In this document: in pieces, positions 35,572 through 45,040 of the stretch
Numbering within the stretch: the first letter of the stretch is position 1
Layout of the letters: the number at the start of each line of letters is the position of its first letter
Source of the DNA: Endozoicomonas sp. G2_2
GTDB lineage: Bacteria > Pseudomonadota > Gammaproteobacteria > Nevskiales > Salinisphaeraceae
Length of the DNA stretch: 64,000 nucleotides
Direction of reading: 5' to 3'
Assembly: GCF_017744135.1 (NCBI RefSeq)
Contig: NZ_JAGHQU010000002.1
Span: 186,001-250,000, forward strand
The notes under the pieces: generated by a model
What the model was told of the DNA's origin: nothing
The model's input: the letters and a program-made list of their open reading frames with translations, nothing else
Database searches by the model: none
Program-made: the position numbers and the translations under genes

Positions 35572-36891
35572 ATGGCCACAGAAGTCAAAGTCCCGGAGCT
35601 TCCGGAATCCGTCAGTGAAGCCACCGTGGGTGAATGGCAGAAGAACAAGGGCGACAAGGTCGGCCGCGACGAGAATCTCGTCGATCTGGAAACCGACAAG
35701 GTCGTGCTTGAGGTTCCGTCCACCTCGGCCGGTGTGCTGACCGAAATCAAGGTGTCGGCCGGCGATACCGTCAAGGCCGGCGACGTGCTGGCGATCGTCG
35801 AAGAAGGCGAGGGCGCCGCCAGCAGCGACGATGACGGCGACGACCAGCAGGATTCGGACAACAGCAAGACAAAGGGCGACGCGTCCGAGTCGAAGTCCGA
35901 CGACCAGGACGCCGATCAGGCCGACGCCGACGAACCGGTCGCCAGCCCGGCGGCCAAGAAGCTGATGGATGAAAACGACATCGCCGCGCGCAATGTCGAG
36001 GGTTCCGGCAAGGATGGCCGGATCACCAAGGCCGACGTCCAAAAGGCGATCGACGACAAGAGCAGCGGCAAGGCGTCGCAGCAGAGCGCAGCCAAGTCCG
36101 AAGGCAAGGGCGACGGTGCCCAGTCCGAACGCGAAGCCCAGGCGGTGTCCGAGCAAGCCGATCGTCAGGCGCTCGCCGACGCGCCCAACGAGCGCACCGA
36201 ACAGCGGGTGCCGATGACCCGCATTCGTCAGCGTATTGCCGAACGTCTGCTCGACGCGAGCCAGAACACGGCCATGCTCACGACCTTCAACGAGGTCGAC
36301 ATGCAGCAGGTCATGGATCTGCGCAACCAGTACAAGGACAAGTTCGAGAAGGACCACGATGTCCGCCTCGGCTTCATGTCCTTCTTCGTCAAGGCTGCGG
36401 TCGAGTCGCTCAAGCGCTTTCCGATCGTCAACGCCTCGATCGACGAGGGCGACATCGTCTACCACGGCTATTACGACGTGGGTGTTGCCGTGTCCTCGCC
36501 GCGTGGCCTGCTGGTGCCCGTGCTGCGTGACGCCGACCAGATGTCCTATGCCAACGTCGAATCCACGATCCGCGACCTCGGCAAGCGCGCCCAGGAAGGC
36601 AAGGTCACGATGGACGAGATGACCGGCGGCACGTTCACCATCACCAATGGCGGCGTGTTCGGCTCCTATCTGTCGACCCCGATCATCAACCCGCCGCAGG
36701 CGGCGATCCTGGGCATGCACGCCACGAAGGAACGCCCGGTGGTCGTCGATGGCGAGATCGTGGTGCGGCCGATGATGATGCTGGCCCTGTCCTACGATCA
36801 CCGTCTGATCGACGGCCGTGACGCGGTGCTGTTCCTGCGCACGATCAAAGAACTGATCGAGGACCCGGCCCGCCTGCTGCTGCAGGTCTAG
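35572..36891 (+). CDS. sucB: Dihydrolipoamide succinyltransferase (2-oxoglutarate dehydrogenase E2)
   Basis: 439 residues: one lipoyl domain (1-78, lipoyl-lysine Lys43 in ETDKVVLEV), a long Asp/Ser/Lys-rich linker (about 80-122), an E1/E3-binding domain (about 124-160, [12 protein letters not shown]), a second charged linker, and the catalytic domain with His410 and Asp414 in [12 protein letters not shown]. It transfers the succinyl group to CoA. The first linker is unusually acidic (many Asp in a row between Ala residues), which fits a salt-adapted proteome. Confidence 0.96.
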   Translation: MATEVKVPELPESVSEATVGEWQKNKGDKVGRDENLVDLETDKVVLEVPSTSAGVLTEIKVSAGDTVKAGDVLAIVEEGEGAASSDDDGDDQQDSDNSKTKGDASESKSDDQDADQADADEPVASPAAKKLMDENDIAARNVEGSGKDGRITKADVQKAIDDKSSGKASQQSAAKSEGKGDGAQSEREAQAVSEQADRQALADAPNERTEQRVPMTRIRQRIAERLLDASQNTAMLTTFNEVDMQQVMDLRNQYKDKFEKDHDVRLGFMSFFVKAAVESLKRFPIVNASIDEGDIVYHGYYDVGVAVSSPRGLLVPVLRDADQMSYANVESTIRDLGKRAQEGKVTMDEMTGGTFTITNGGVFGSYLSTPIINPPQAAILGMHATKERPVVVDGEIVVRPMMMLALSYDHRLIDGRDAVLFLRTIKELIEDPARLLLQV

Positions 36892-36933
36892 AGCCGCACG
36901 TCGCGCCCGCTACACGTTATTGCAAGGAAGAGC

Positions 36934-38373
36934 ATGAGCAAGAAATTCGACGTCGTCGTCATCGGCGCTGGCCCGGCAGGCTACGTCGCCGCCATTCGCG
37001 CCGCGCAGCTCGGCATGGACGTCGCCTGTATCGATAAATGGCTGGATCTCAACGACAAGCCTTCGCTGGGCGGCACCTGTCTCAACGCCGGCTGCATCCC
37101 CTCGAAAGCACTGCTGGAATCCAGCGAGCTGTACGACCGTGCCAACTCCGAATTCGCGGATCACGGCATCAAGACCAGCGGTGTGGAACTCGATCTGGGC
37201 CAGATGCAGAAGCGCAAGGCTGGCGTGGTGTCACAGCTGACCGGCGGCATCGGCAGCCTGTTCAAGGCCAACGGCGTGACGTCGTTTGCCGGCAGCGGGC
37301 AGGTGGTCGACTCCGGTGAAGTGCTGTTCGTCGGTCACGACGGCAAGGAAGAGACCTTCACCACCGAAAACATCATCATCGCCGCAGGCTCGGAGCCGGT
37401 CGAACTCGATATCGCGAAGTTCGACGGCGATCGCATCGTGGATTCCTGGGGTGCGCTCGAGCTGGACGAAGTGCCGAAGAAACTCGGCGTGATCGGTGCC
37501 GGCTATATCGGCGTGGAACTCGGCAGCGTGTGGTCGCGTCTGGGCAGCGAAGTGACGCTGCTGGAAGCGGTGGATGACTTCATGCCGATCGCCGATCGCG
37601 ACGTCGCCAAGGAAGGCCTCAAGGCATTCAAGAAGCAAGGTCTGGATATCCAGCTCGGTGCGCGCGTCACCGCGACCAAGGTGAACAAGCAGTCGGTCAA
37701 GGTCGACTACACCCAGGGTGACGAATCCAAGTCGGCGACGTTCGATCGTCTGATCGTTGCCGTGGGGCGTCGGCCGCACACGAAGGATCTGTGCGCCAAG
37801 GGCGCGCGCGTCGAGCTCGACGACAAGGGCTTCGTGGATGTGAACGACAGCTTCCGTACCAGTCTGCCGGGCGTATATGCCGTGGGCGATGTGATCGGCA
37901 ACCCGATGCTCGCGCACAAGGGCATGGAAGAGGGCGTGGCGGTCGCCGAAATCCTGGCCGGCCAGAAACCGCATCTCAACTACGACGTGATCCCGTCCGT
38001 GGTCTATACCCATCCCGAGATGGCCTGGGTCGGCAAGAGCGAAGCACAGGTGAAATCCGCGGGCACGGATTACCGCGTCGGGCAGGTCCCGTTCGCCGCC
38101 AACGGCCGCGCGAAGGCACTCGGCCAGCAGGGCGGTTTCATCAAAATGATCGCCGATGCCAACACCGACGAAATTCTCGGCGTGCACATGATTGGCCCGT
38201 ACGTGTCCGAGCTGGTGCAGGAAATGGTCGTCGCCATGGAATACAAGGCGTCGAGCGAGGATATTGCGCGCATCATCCATGGCCACCCGACGCTTGGCGA
38301 GACGGTCCACGAGACGGCGCTCGCCGTCGACGGCCGCCCGATCCACTTCCCGCCCAAGCGCGGCAAGAAGTAG
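36934..38373 (+). CDS. lpdA: Dihydrolipoamide dehydrogenase (E3)
   Basis: 479 residues. FAD site VVIGAGPAGYVAAIRAAQ, redox pair GGTCLNAGCIPSKALL (Cys49, Cys54), NAD site GVIGAGYIGVELGSVW and the C-terminal HGHPTLGETVHE with the catalytic His-Glu. It reoxidises dihydrolipoamide on SucB, passing electrons to NAD+. Placed 42 bases after sucB, so sucA-sucB-lpdA form a complete complex operon. Confidence 0.97.
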   Translation: MSKKFDVVVIGAGPAGYVAAIRAAQLGMDVACIDKWLDLNDKPSLGGTCLNAGCIPSKALLESSELYDRANSEFADHGIKTSGVELDLGQMQKRKAGVVSQLTGGIGSLFKANGVTSFAGSGQVVDSGEVLFVGHDGKEETFTTENIIIAAGSEPVELDIAKFDGDRIVDSWGALELDEVPKKLGVIGAGYIGVELGSVWSRLGSEVTLLEAVDDFMPIADRDVAKEGLKAFKKQGLDIQLGARVTATKVNKQSVKVDYTQGDESKSATFDRLIVAVGRRPHTKDLCAKGARVELDDKGFVDVNDSFRTSLPGVYAVGDVIGNPMLAHKGMEEGVAVAEILAGQKPHLNYDVIPSVVYTHPEMAWVGKSEAQVKSAGTDYRVGQVPFAANGRAKALGQQGGFIKMIADANTDEILGVHMIGPYVSELVQEMVVAMEYKASSEDIARIIHGHPTLGETVHETALAVDGRPIHFPPKRGKK

Positions 38374-38379
38374 GCGCGG

Positions 38380-40377
38380 ATGACCGCCGAAGAAGCGGAT
38401 CGATCGTTAGCCAAGGGCAGCAAGAACGGCGCGGGCAAGAAGGATGGCGACAACGCCCGCGCCAATGCGTCCGGTAACGGCGACGGCGGCGGTCATACGA
38501 AAGACGAAGAACACGGGGAAGGGCAGTCGCTGCCCTTCCTCTGTCTTGCCGCGCTGGGCATCGTCTATGGCGATATCGGCACCAGCCCGATCTATGCCCT
38601 GCGCGAGGCGTTTTTCGCTCACGACGGCATAGCCGTCGCGCCAGCCAATATCTTCGGTGTGCTGTCGCTGATCTTCTGGTCGTTGATCATCGTGATCTCG
38701 ATCAAGTATCTCGCGGTGGTCATGCGCGCCAGCAACAACGGTGAGGGCGGCATTATCGCCCTGGTTGCGCTGCTCAATCCCTGGAAGACCGAGAAGAAAA
38801 GCCGCCGATATCTGCTCATGCTGCTAGGCCTTTTCGGCGCGGCGCTACTCTATGGCGACGGCACCATCACGCCGGCGATCTCGGTGCTCAGCGCGATCGA
38901 GGGTCTGGAAGTCGCCACGCCGGCATTCAAGCCCTACGTGGTGCCCATCACGATCGCCATTCTCATCGGCCTTTTTCTCATCCAGAAGCGCGGCACGGCC
39001 GCGGTCGGGTCGATGTTCGGCCCGGTGATGCTGACCTGGTTCGTCGTGCTGGGGTTGCTCGGCATCAACGGCATTATCCAGCACCCCGGCGTCTTTGCGG
39101 CGCTCAACCCACTCCACGCCATCGGCTTTTTCCAGTCCAACGGGCTCGCGGGCTTTCTCGTGCTGGGTACCGTGTTTCTGGTGGTCACCGGCGGCGAAGC
39201 CCTGTACGCGGATATGGGCCATTTCGGCCTCGCGCCGATTCGCCTGGCCTGGTTCTTTCTGGTCCTGCCGGCGCTGGTGCTGAATTACTTCGGTCAGGGC
39301 GCGATGATGCTCGAGAATCCGGAGATTACGCAGCCGTTCTACCAGATGGCACCCGGGTGGGCGCTCTATCCGGTGGTGGGGCTCGCCACGCTGGCGACCG
39401 TAATCGCGTCGCAGGCGGTGATTTCGGGTGTGTTCTCGCTTACGCGCCAGGCGGTGCAGCTCGGTCAGCTGCCGCGCCTGAATATCGTGCAGACTTCGCA
39501 CGAGTCCTACGGCCAGGTCTATATCCCGTTCATGAACTGGATCCTCATGGCCGCGACCATCGGTCTGGTGCTCGGCTTCCAGTCGTCAAGCAACCTCGCC
39601 GCGGCCTATGGCGTGGCGGTGTCGATGGACATGGTGATCACCACCATTCTCGCGTTCTTCGTGGCCTATCGCTGGGACTGGTTCCCGCGTGTCGCGGCGG
39701 TCATAGCCGTACTGCTTCTGGTCGTGGACCTGGCGTTTTTCGGCGCGAACCTGTTCAAGGTGCCCGAAGGCGGCTGGTACCCGCTGGTCGTGGCCGGGGC
39801 CATCTTCTTCATCATGGGCACCTGGCGGCGTGGGCGTGAGCTCGTCGGGCGTCAGCTGCGTGGCGATACCGAGCCGCTCGAAGACTTCATCGAATCCATC
39901 GAGGCGGACACCTCGAAGCGTATCGAGGGCACCGCGGTGTTCATGACCGACGCGGGCAAGAAGACGCCGCCCATGCTGCTGCATCATCTGCGCCACAACC
40001 GGGTGCTGCACGAACAGGTGATCCTGCTCACGGTGCATACGCTGGACGTGCCGCGCGTGGCCGCCGCGGATCGGCTCAAGATCGAGAACCTGGGCAAGGG
40101 CGTCTATCGGCTGCAGGTCTATTACGGCTTCATGCAGGCGAGCAACGTGCCGGTGGCGCTGCGTTTCGCCGGCGAGTTCGATCTCGACGTCGATCTGGAC
40201 GAGACAACCTTCTACGTCGGGCGTGAATCGCTGATTCCCACCAGTGAGGTTCCGGGCATGATGGTATGGCGCGAGCACATGTTCGCGTTCATGGCGCTCA
40301 ACGCCACGCGGGCGACCGCCTATTATCATATTCCGCCGGATCGGGTCGTGGAGCTCGGCATCCAGATCGAGATCTGA
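38380..40377 (+). CDS. kup: Low-affinity potassium transporter Kup
   Basis: 665 residues: a hydrophilic Gly/Asp/Lys-rich N-terminus (about 1-45), about 12 membrane helices beginning LPFLCLAALGIVYGDIGTSP, the signature GDGTITPAISVLSAIEGLEV, and a C-terminal cytoplasmic domain. It imports K+ with H+. The gene starts 6 bases after lpdA, so it may be read through from the sucAB-lpdA operon. The extended charged N-terminus is longer than in E. coli Kup. Confidence 0.95.
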   Translation: MTAEEADRSLAKGSKNGAGKKDGDNARANASGNGDGGGHTKDEEHGEGQSLPFLCLAALGIVYGDIGTSPIYALREAFFAHDGIAVAPANIFGVLSLIFWSLIIVISIKYLAVVMRASNNGEGGIIALVALLNPWKTEKKSRRYLLMLLGLFGAALLYGDGTITPAISVLSAIEGLEVATPAFKPYVVPITIAILIGLFLIQKRGTAAVGSMFGPVMLTWFVVLGLLGINGIIQHPGVFAALNPLHAIGFFQSNGLAGFLVLGTVFLVVTGGEALYADMGHFGLAPIRLAWFFLVLPALVLNYFGQGAMMLENPEITQPFYQMAPGWALYPVVGLATLATVIASQAVISGVFSLTRQAVQLGQLPRLNIVQTSHESYGQVYIPFMNWILMAATIGLVLGFQSSSNLAAAYGVAVSMDMVITTILAFFVAYRWDWFPRVAAVIAVLLLVVDLAFFGANLFKVPEGGWYPLVVAGAIFFIMGTWRRGRELVGRQLRGDTEPLEDFIESIEADTSKRIEGTAVFMTDAGKKTPPMLLHHLRHNRVLHEQVILLTVHTLDVPRVAAADRLKIENLGKGVYRLQVYYGFMQASNVPVALRFAGEFDLDVDLDETTFYVGRESLIPTSEVPGMMVWREHMFAFMALNATRATAYYHIPPDRVVELGIQIEI

Positions 40378-40432
40378 TCGCAACGTCCGTTTTCACACCG
40401 TGTGCGGCCGTATTCGAACGGCGCGCGGCTGT

Positions 40433-40438
40433 TAGAAT
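40433..40438 (+). promoter_or_regulatory. Candidate -10 box upstream of yebC
   Basis: TAGAAT lies 35 bases before the yebC start in the 95-base gap after kup. The TATTCG hexamer 16 bases further up is a poor -35. Offered as the likely promoter region for the yebC-ruvCAB-tol block. Confidence 0.3.
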
Positions 40439-40472
40439 CAGCGCACGGTTTGCAGCGCAACCACGAGGCATC

Positions 40473-41222
40473 ATGGCAGGCCACAGTAAATGGGCGAATA
40501 TTCAGCACCGCAAGAACGCCCAGGACAAGAAGCGCGGTAAGATCTTCACCAAGCTCATCCGCGAGATCACGGTCGCGGCGCGCATGGGCGGGGGCGACCC
40601 GAACGACAACCCGCGCCTGCGGCTGGCCTGGGACAAGGCGCTGGCCGCCAACATGCCCAAGGACAATATCGAACGCGCGGTCAAGCGCGGTACCGGCGAC
40701 GGTCAGGCCGACAACTACGAAGAGATCCGCTACGAAGGCTACGGCCCGAACGGTGTGGCGATCATGGTCGACTGCATGACCGACAACAAGAACCGCACGG
40801 TGTCCGAGGTTCGCTACACGTTCAATCGCAATGGCGGCAATCTGGGCGCGGACGGCTCCGTGGCCTATCTGTTCGATCGCAAGGGCGTGCTCACCTACGG
40901 GCCGGAAAACGACGACGAGGACGTACTCGCGCCCGCGCTCGATGCCGGCGCCGAGGATCTGGTCGAGTACGAGGACGGCTCGTTCGACGTGCTGACCTCG
41001 CCCGACGAGTACAACACCGTCAAGGCCGCGGTCGAAGCCGCGGGTTTCGCGCCCGATGCGGCGGACGTGACCATGCGCCCGGCGACCACCGTCGATCTGC
41101 AGGGCGAGGATGCCCAGAGCTGCCTGAAACTGCTCGACGCGCTCGAGGACCTGGACGACGTCCAGAACGTCTACAGCAACGCCGAGCTCGATGAAGAAAC
41201 GCTTTCCGGCGCGCCCGCCTAG
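40473..41222 (+). CDS. yebC: YebC/PmpR-family (TACO1) protein
   Basis: 249 residues, starting MAGHSKWANIQHRKNAQDKK, the near-invariant family N-terminus, followed by MGGGDPNDNPRLRLAWDKA and MVDCMTDNKNRTVSEVRY. YebC proteins have been described as DNA-binding regulators and as translation factors relieving ribosome stalling. Its link to ruvC is the usual proteobacterial order. Confidence 0.95.
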   Translation: MAGHSKWANIQHRKNAQDKKRGKIFTKLIREITVAARMGGGDPNDNPRLRLAWDKALAANMPKDNIERAVKRGTGDGQADNYEEIRYEGYGPNGVAIMVDCMTDNKNRTVSEVRYTFNRNGGNLGADGSVAYLFDRKGVLTYGPENDDEDVLAPALDAGAEDLVEYEDGSFDVLTSPDEYNTVKAAVEAAGFAPDAADVTMRPATTVDLQGEDAQSCLKLLDALEDLDDVQNVYSNAELDEETLSGAPA

Positions 41223-41223
41223 G

Positions 41224-41736
41224 ATGCCCCGGATACTCGGGATCGACCCCGGCTCGACGATCACCGGCTTCGCCGTTATCGAATCCGGGGCCCAGCCTCA
41301 CGCCATCGTCATCGACTGCATTCGTCTGCCGCGCACCGATTTCCCGAGCCGCCTGGGCCTCATCTTCGAGGGCTTGCGCGAGGTGATCGAACGATACCAG
41401 CCCGACGAAATGGCCATCGAAGACGTGTTCGTCTCGCGCAATGCGGCAAGCGCACTCAAGCTCGGCCAGGCGCGCGGGGCGGCCATCTGTGCCGGGGCGG
41501 CGCGCGGGCTGCCGGTGTCCGAATACACGCCCACCCAGATCAAGCAGGCAATCGTCGGGCGTGGGCATGCCGACAAGACCCAGATTCAGCACATGGTGAA
41601 AGTACTGCTTGGCGTGAAGGACGCGCTCCAGGCCGATGCCGCCGACGCGGCGGGCGTGGCGATCTGTCATATCCACCACGCGCGCACGGCTTCGCGTATG
41701 CGGGTTGCCGCGAATACCACGGGGCGTCGGGCATGA
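41224..41736 (+). CDS. ruvC: Holliday junction resolvase RuvC
   Basis: 170 residues. It begins MPRILGIDPGSTITGFAVI with the first catalytic Asp at position 7; the second acidic site is in MAIEDVFVSRN and the last in DAADAAGVAICH. It cuts Holliday junctions in complex with RuvAB. ATG 41224 gives the family start; an upstream ATG at 41191 would overlap yebC. It overlaps ruvA by 4 bases. Confidence 0.96.
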   Translation: MPRILGIDPGSTITGFAVIESGAQPHAIVIDCIRLPRTDFPSRLGLIFEGLREVIERYQPDEMAIEDVFVSRNAASALKLGQARGAAICAGAARGLPVSEYTPTQIKQAIVGRGHADKTQIQHMVKVLLGVKDALQADAADAAGVAICHIHHARTASRMRVAANTTGRRA

Positions 41737-42353
41737 TCGGCCAGCTGCGCGGTCGGATCATCGAGAAACAGCCGCCCCGGCTGGTCATCGATGTCGGGGG
41801 CGTCGGCTATGAAGTCGAGGCGCCGCTGTCCACGTTTTTCACGCTCGGACAGAACGCGGGGGCCGGCAACGGCGAGGTGACCTTGCTTACGCAGATGGTC
41901 GTACGTGAAGACGCCATGCTGCTCTACGGGTTTGCCACGAACGACGAGCGCAGCCTTTTCCGCGAACTGATCAAGGTGTCGGGCGTCGGCGCGAAACTGG
42001 CGCTTACCGTGCTCTCGGGCATGAGCGTGGCCGATTTCGTCGCCACTATCGAAGCCGACGACGCCGCCCGTCTGACGGGGCTGCCCGGCGTGGGCAAGAA
42101 AACGGCGGCCCGCCTGCTGGTCGAGATGCGCGACAAGCTCTCCGGCAGCGCGATCGCGCCGGCGTTGGCGCCCGCGGCGCCGGGTGGCGACGGCGCGAGC
42201 GGCGCTGGCGACGCCAAGGCGGTCGCGCGCCAGGCGCTCATGTCGCTGGGCTACAAGCCGGCCGAGTCGGAACGTTTGCTGGGCGGTATCGAGGCCGAGG
42301 GCATGGATAGCGAAACGCTGATCCGCGAAGCGCTGCGCCGGGCGGTACGTTGA
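41733..42353 (+). CDS. ruvA: Holliday junction branch migration protein RuvA
   Basis: 206 residues: OB-fold N-terminus ([20 protein letters not shown]), helix-hairpin-helix domain with [18 protein letters not shown] and [19 protein letters not shown], an Ala/Gly/Pro linker, and the C-terminal RuvB-binding domain with [16 protein letters not shown]. It binds the four-way junction and loads RuvB. Confidence 0.96.
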   Translation: MIGQLRGRIIEKQPPRLVIDVGGVGYEVEAPLSTFFTLGQNAGAGNGEVTLLTQMVVREDAMLLYGFATNDERSLFRELIKVSGVGAKLALTVLSGMSVADFVATIEADDAARLTGLPGVGKKTAARLLVEMRDKLSGSAIAPALAPAAPGGDGASGAGDAKAVARQALMSLGYKPAESERLLGGIEAEGMDSETLIREALRRAVR

Positions 42354-42355
42354 CC

Positions 42356-43411
42356 ATGGAAGAGCCGGAACGTCTCATCGGCGCAACCGAGCAGGGCGAC
42401 GACAGCCGCATCGATCGGGCACTGCGCCCGCGCGGCCTGGCTGAATACATTGGCCAGGCCAGCGTTCGCGAGCAGATGGAGATCTTCGTGAGCGCCGCGC
42501 GTGCACGCGGCGAGGCGCTCGACCATGTGCTGATCTTCGGCCCGCCGGGGCTGGGCAAGACCACACTGGCCCACGTGATCGCGAACGAAATGCAGGTCGG
42601 GTTTCGCCAGACCTCGGGTCCGGTACTCGAGCGCCCGGGCGATCTGGCCGCGCTCCTCACCAATCTCGAACCCAACGATGTCTTGTTCATCGACGAGATC
42701 CATCGCCTGTCGCCCGTTGTCGAGGAAGTGCTCTACCCGGCGCTCGAGGATTATCAGATCGATATTGTCATCGGCGAGGGGCCGGCGGCGCGTTCGATCA
42801 AGCTCGACCTGCCGCCGTTCACCCTGGTTGGCGCCACGACGCGTGCCGGCGCGCTGACGTCGCCACTACGCGATCGCTTCGGGATCGCGCAGCGGCTCGA
42901 ATTCTATTCCCACGCGGACCTCGCCCGTATCGTCGAGCGCTCCGCCCAGATTCTCGGCGTCGAGATGGCGGATGCCGGCGCCGGCGAGATCGCCCGTCGC
43001 GCGCGCGGCACGCCGCGAGTCGCGAATCGGCTGCTTCGCCGTGTACGCGACTACGCGGAAGTGCGTGCGGATGGTCGCGTCAGCGAAGCGGTCGCGCAGC
43101 AGGCCATGGACATGCTCAAGGTCGACGACAACGGTTTCGACATCATGGACCGCAAGCTGCTGGGCGCGCTGGTGGAGAAGTTCGACGGCGGCCCGGTGGG
43201 CGTGGAGAGTCTCGCCGCCGCGATAGGTGAAGCGCGCGAAACGATCGAGGACGTGATCGAGCCGTACCTCATCCAGCAGGGGTTCATGATGCGCACGCCG
43301 CGCGGGCGGCTGGCCACGCATGCCACCTATCGACATTTCGGCCTGCCGCAACCCGCCCGACGCGAGGTGCCGGGCGCGGACCTGTTCGAGGATGGCGACG
43401 ATGGCGTCTGA
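42356..43411 (+). CDS. ruvB: Holliday junction branch migration ATPase RuvB
   Basis: 351 residues. Walker [18 protein letters not shown], Walker [13 protein letters not shown], sensor region [20 protein letters not shown], and the winged-helix end [15 protein letters not shown]. It is the motor of the RuvABC resolvasome. ATG 42356 is 2 bases after the ruvA stop; a TTG at 42350 is less likely. It overlaps ybgC. Confidence 0.97.
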   Translation: MEEPERLIGATEQGDDSRIDRALRPRGLAEYIGQASVREQMEIFVSAARARGEALDHVLIFGPPGLGKTTLAHVIANEMQVGFRQTSGPVLERPGDLAALLTNLEPNDVLFIDEIHRLSPVVEEVLYPALEDYQIDIVIGEGPAARSIKLDLPPFTLVGATTRAGALTSPLRDRFGIAQRLEFYSHADLARIVERSAQILGVEMADAGAGEIARRARGTPRVANRLLRRVRDYAEVRADGRVSEAVAQQAMDMLKVDDNGFDIMDRKLLGALVEKFDGGPVGVESLAAAIGEARETIEDVIEPYLIQQGFMMRTPRGRLATHATYRHFGLPQPARREVPGADLFEDGDDGV

Positions 43412-43820
43412 ACGCGCGCACATCGAACCCGCATTCGAGACGCGCATCCGTGTCTTCTACGAAGACACGGACGCCAGCGGCGTGGTCTATCACGCCAATT
43501 ATCTCAAGTATCTCGAGCGGGCCCGGACACTCTGGCTGGAGGCGCACGGCCATAGCCATCGTGTACTAGCCGACGACCATGGCGTGGCCTTCACGCTTGC
43601 CGATGTCGCCATGCAGTTCAAGGCGCCGGCCCGTCTGGACGACACGCTCGACGTGCGCACGCGCGTTGCGGAACGACGGCGCGCACGCATTGTCTTCGAG
43701 CAGGAGATTCATTGTAAGAATCGGCTGCTCATTAAGGCACTATTCACGGTCGCCTGTGTCAGAATTCGCGACTTCCGGCCTTGCGCGCTGCCCGAATTTT
43801 CTCAGAAGGAGATGGAATGA
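43401..43820 (+). CDS. ybgC: Tol-Pal-associated acyl-CoA thioesterase YbgC
   Basis: 139 residues, hot-dog fold with the catalytic segment [20 protein letters not shown], in which the Asp after YEDT acts on acyl-CoA thioesters. The GAGGA at 43388 suits ATG 43401; an ATG at 43392 is also possible. It overlaps ruvB by 11 bases and tolQ by ATGA. It is the standard first gene of the tol-pal cluster. Confidence 0.94.
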   Translation: MASERAHIEPAFETRIRVFYEDTDASGVVYHANYLKYLERARTLWLEAHGHSHRVLADDHGVAFTLADVAMQFKAPARLDDTLDVRTRVAERRRARIVFEQEIHCKNRLLIKALFTVACVRIRDFRPCALPEFSQKEME

Positions 43821-44578
43821 ACGTTGCGACCGACATGTCCCTGTGGGGACTGGTCATGCAGGCGAGCCTGCTGGTCAAGCTCGTCATGCTCTCGTTGCTG
43901 TTGGCGTCCGTCGCATCGTGGATCGTCATCTTCTCCAAGCGTCGGCTGCTCAAGCAGACGCAGAACGACATGGAGTGGTTCGAGGACCGCTTCTGGTCCG
44001 GCGGCAACCTCAAGGACATCTACGCCGAAACCCAGCAGCAGGCCGACACCAGCCGCGGCATGCCATCGATATTCCGCGGCGGCTACGAAGAACTCAAGCG
44101 CCAACGCAGCGGGGGGCACGCCACACCGCAGGAAACCGTACCGTCGGTCCAGCGCGCCATGCGCGTCGCGCTTTCGCGCGAGCTCGAGCGCCTGGAGCGC
44201 GGCCTGGCGATGCTTGCCACGATTGGCTCGATCAGCCCCTATGTCGGCCTGTTCGGTACCGTCTGGGGCATCATGAGTGCATTTATCGCCCTCGGTAACG
44301 TCAAGCAGGCGAGCCTGTCGATGGTGGCGCCGGGTATCGCCGAAGCCCTCATCGCGACGGCCATGGGCCTGTTCGCCGCCATTCCGGCGGTCGTGGCCTA
44401 TAACTTCTTCAGCAACAAGGTCGACTTCATCGAGAACCGCTTCCAGACATTCATGGAAGAGATGTCGGGCATCGTGGAGCGCGGCATGAACGCTGCCAGC
44501 CCGGCCACCCGCACGGCCAGCGAAAAACCGCGACCGGCCGCGAACCCGGAACCGGTTCGCACCCCGCCGGAACTCTAG
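43817..44578 (+). CDS. tolQ: Tol-Pal proton channel subunit TolQ
   Basis: 253 residues with three membrane helices (about 15-38, 140-165, 180-205), including GSISPYVGLFGTVWGIMSAF and PGIAEALIATAMGLFAAIPA, the conserved channel helices of the TolQ/ExbB/MotA family. An AGAAGGAGA ribosome site precedes ATG 43817. With TolR it uses the proton gradient to energise TolA. Confidence 0.96.
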   Translation: MNVATDMSLWGLVMQASLLVKLVMLSLLLASVASWIVIFSKRRLLKQTQNDMEWFEDRFWSGGNLKDIYAETQQQADTSRGMPSIFRGGYEELKRQRSGGHATPQETVPSVQRAMRVALSRELERLERGLAMLATIGSISPYVGLFGTVWGIMSAFIALGNVKQASLSMVAPGIAEALIATAMGLFAAIPAVVAYNFFSNKVDFIENRFQTFMEEMSGIVERGMNAASPATRTASEKPRPAANPEPVRTPPEL

Positions 44579-44599
44579 GCTTTCCACGGGACAACTCAG

Positions 44600-45040
44600 A
44601 TGGGTATTCGAGGAAAACGCCGGCTGGCGAGCGAGATCAACGTCGTACCGTATATCGACGTGATGCTCGTGCTGCTGATCATTTTCATGGTGACGGCGCC
44701 GCTGCTGACCACCGGTGTGGAGGTCGAGCTGCCGCAGGCGCCGGCCGAAACGATCGATTTCAGCCAGGAAAACGAGCCGATCGTGCTGTCGGTAACCAGC
44801 GACGGAGGCCTATACCTCAACGTGGGCGAAAGCCCGGATACGGCGCTGTCACCCGACGAAGTGACCGATATCGCCAGCCGCGTGATCCGCGCGCGTCCGG
44901 ATGCCCCGGTGGCCGTTCGTGGCGATGGCGCGGGATCCTACGGCAATGTCGTGCGCGGCATGGTGATGCTGCAGCGCGCGGGTGCCGAGCAGGTCGGGTT
45001 GCTCACCGACGGTATTGACGACTCGGAGACCGAACGCTGA
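44600..45040 (+). CDS. tolR: Tol-Pal proton channel subunit TolR
   Basis: 146 residues. One membrane helix begins at VVPYIDVMLVLLIIFMVTAP with the proton-carrying Asp20; the rest is a periplasmic ExbD/TolR domain. It works with TolQ. Its stop is directly followed by tolA. Confidence 0.95.
   Translation: MGIRGKRRLASEINVVPYIDVMLVLLIIFMVTAPLLTTGVEVELPQAPAETIDFSQENEPIVLSVTSDGGLYLNVGESPDTALSPDEVTDIASRVIRARPDAPVAVRGDGAGSYGNVVRGMVMLQRAGAEQVGLLTDGIDDSETER

Noticed and set aside
35557-36801. 414-codon minus-strand frame opposite sucB
   Set aside because: Antisense of SucB with its repetitive linker; no independent start or family signature. The similar frame opposite lpdA (37231-38346) is rejected for the same reason.
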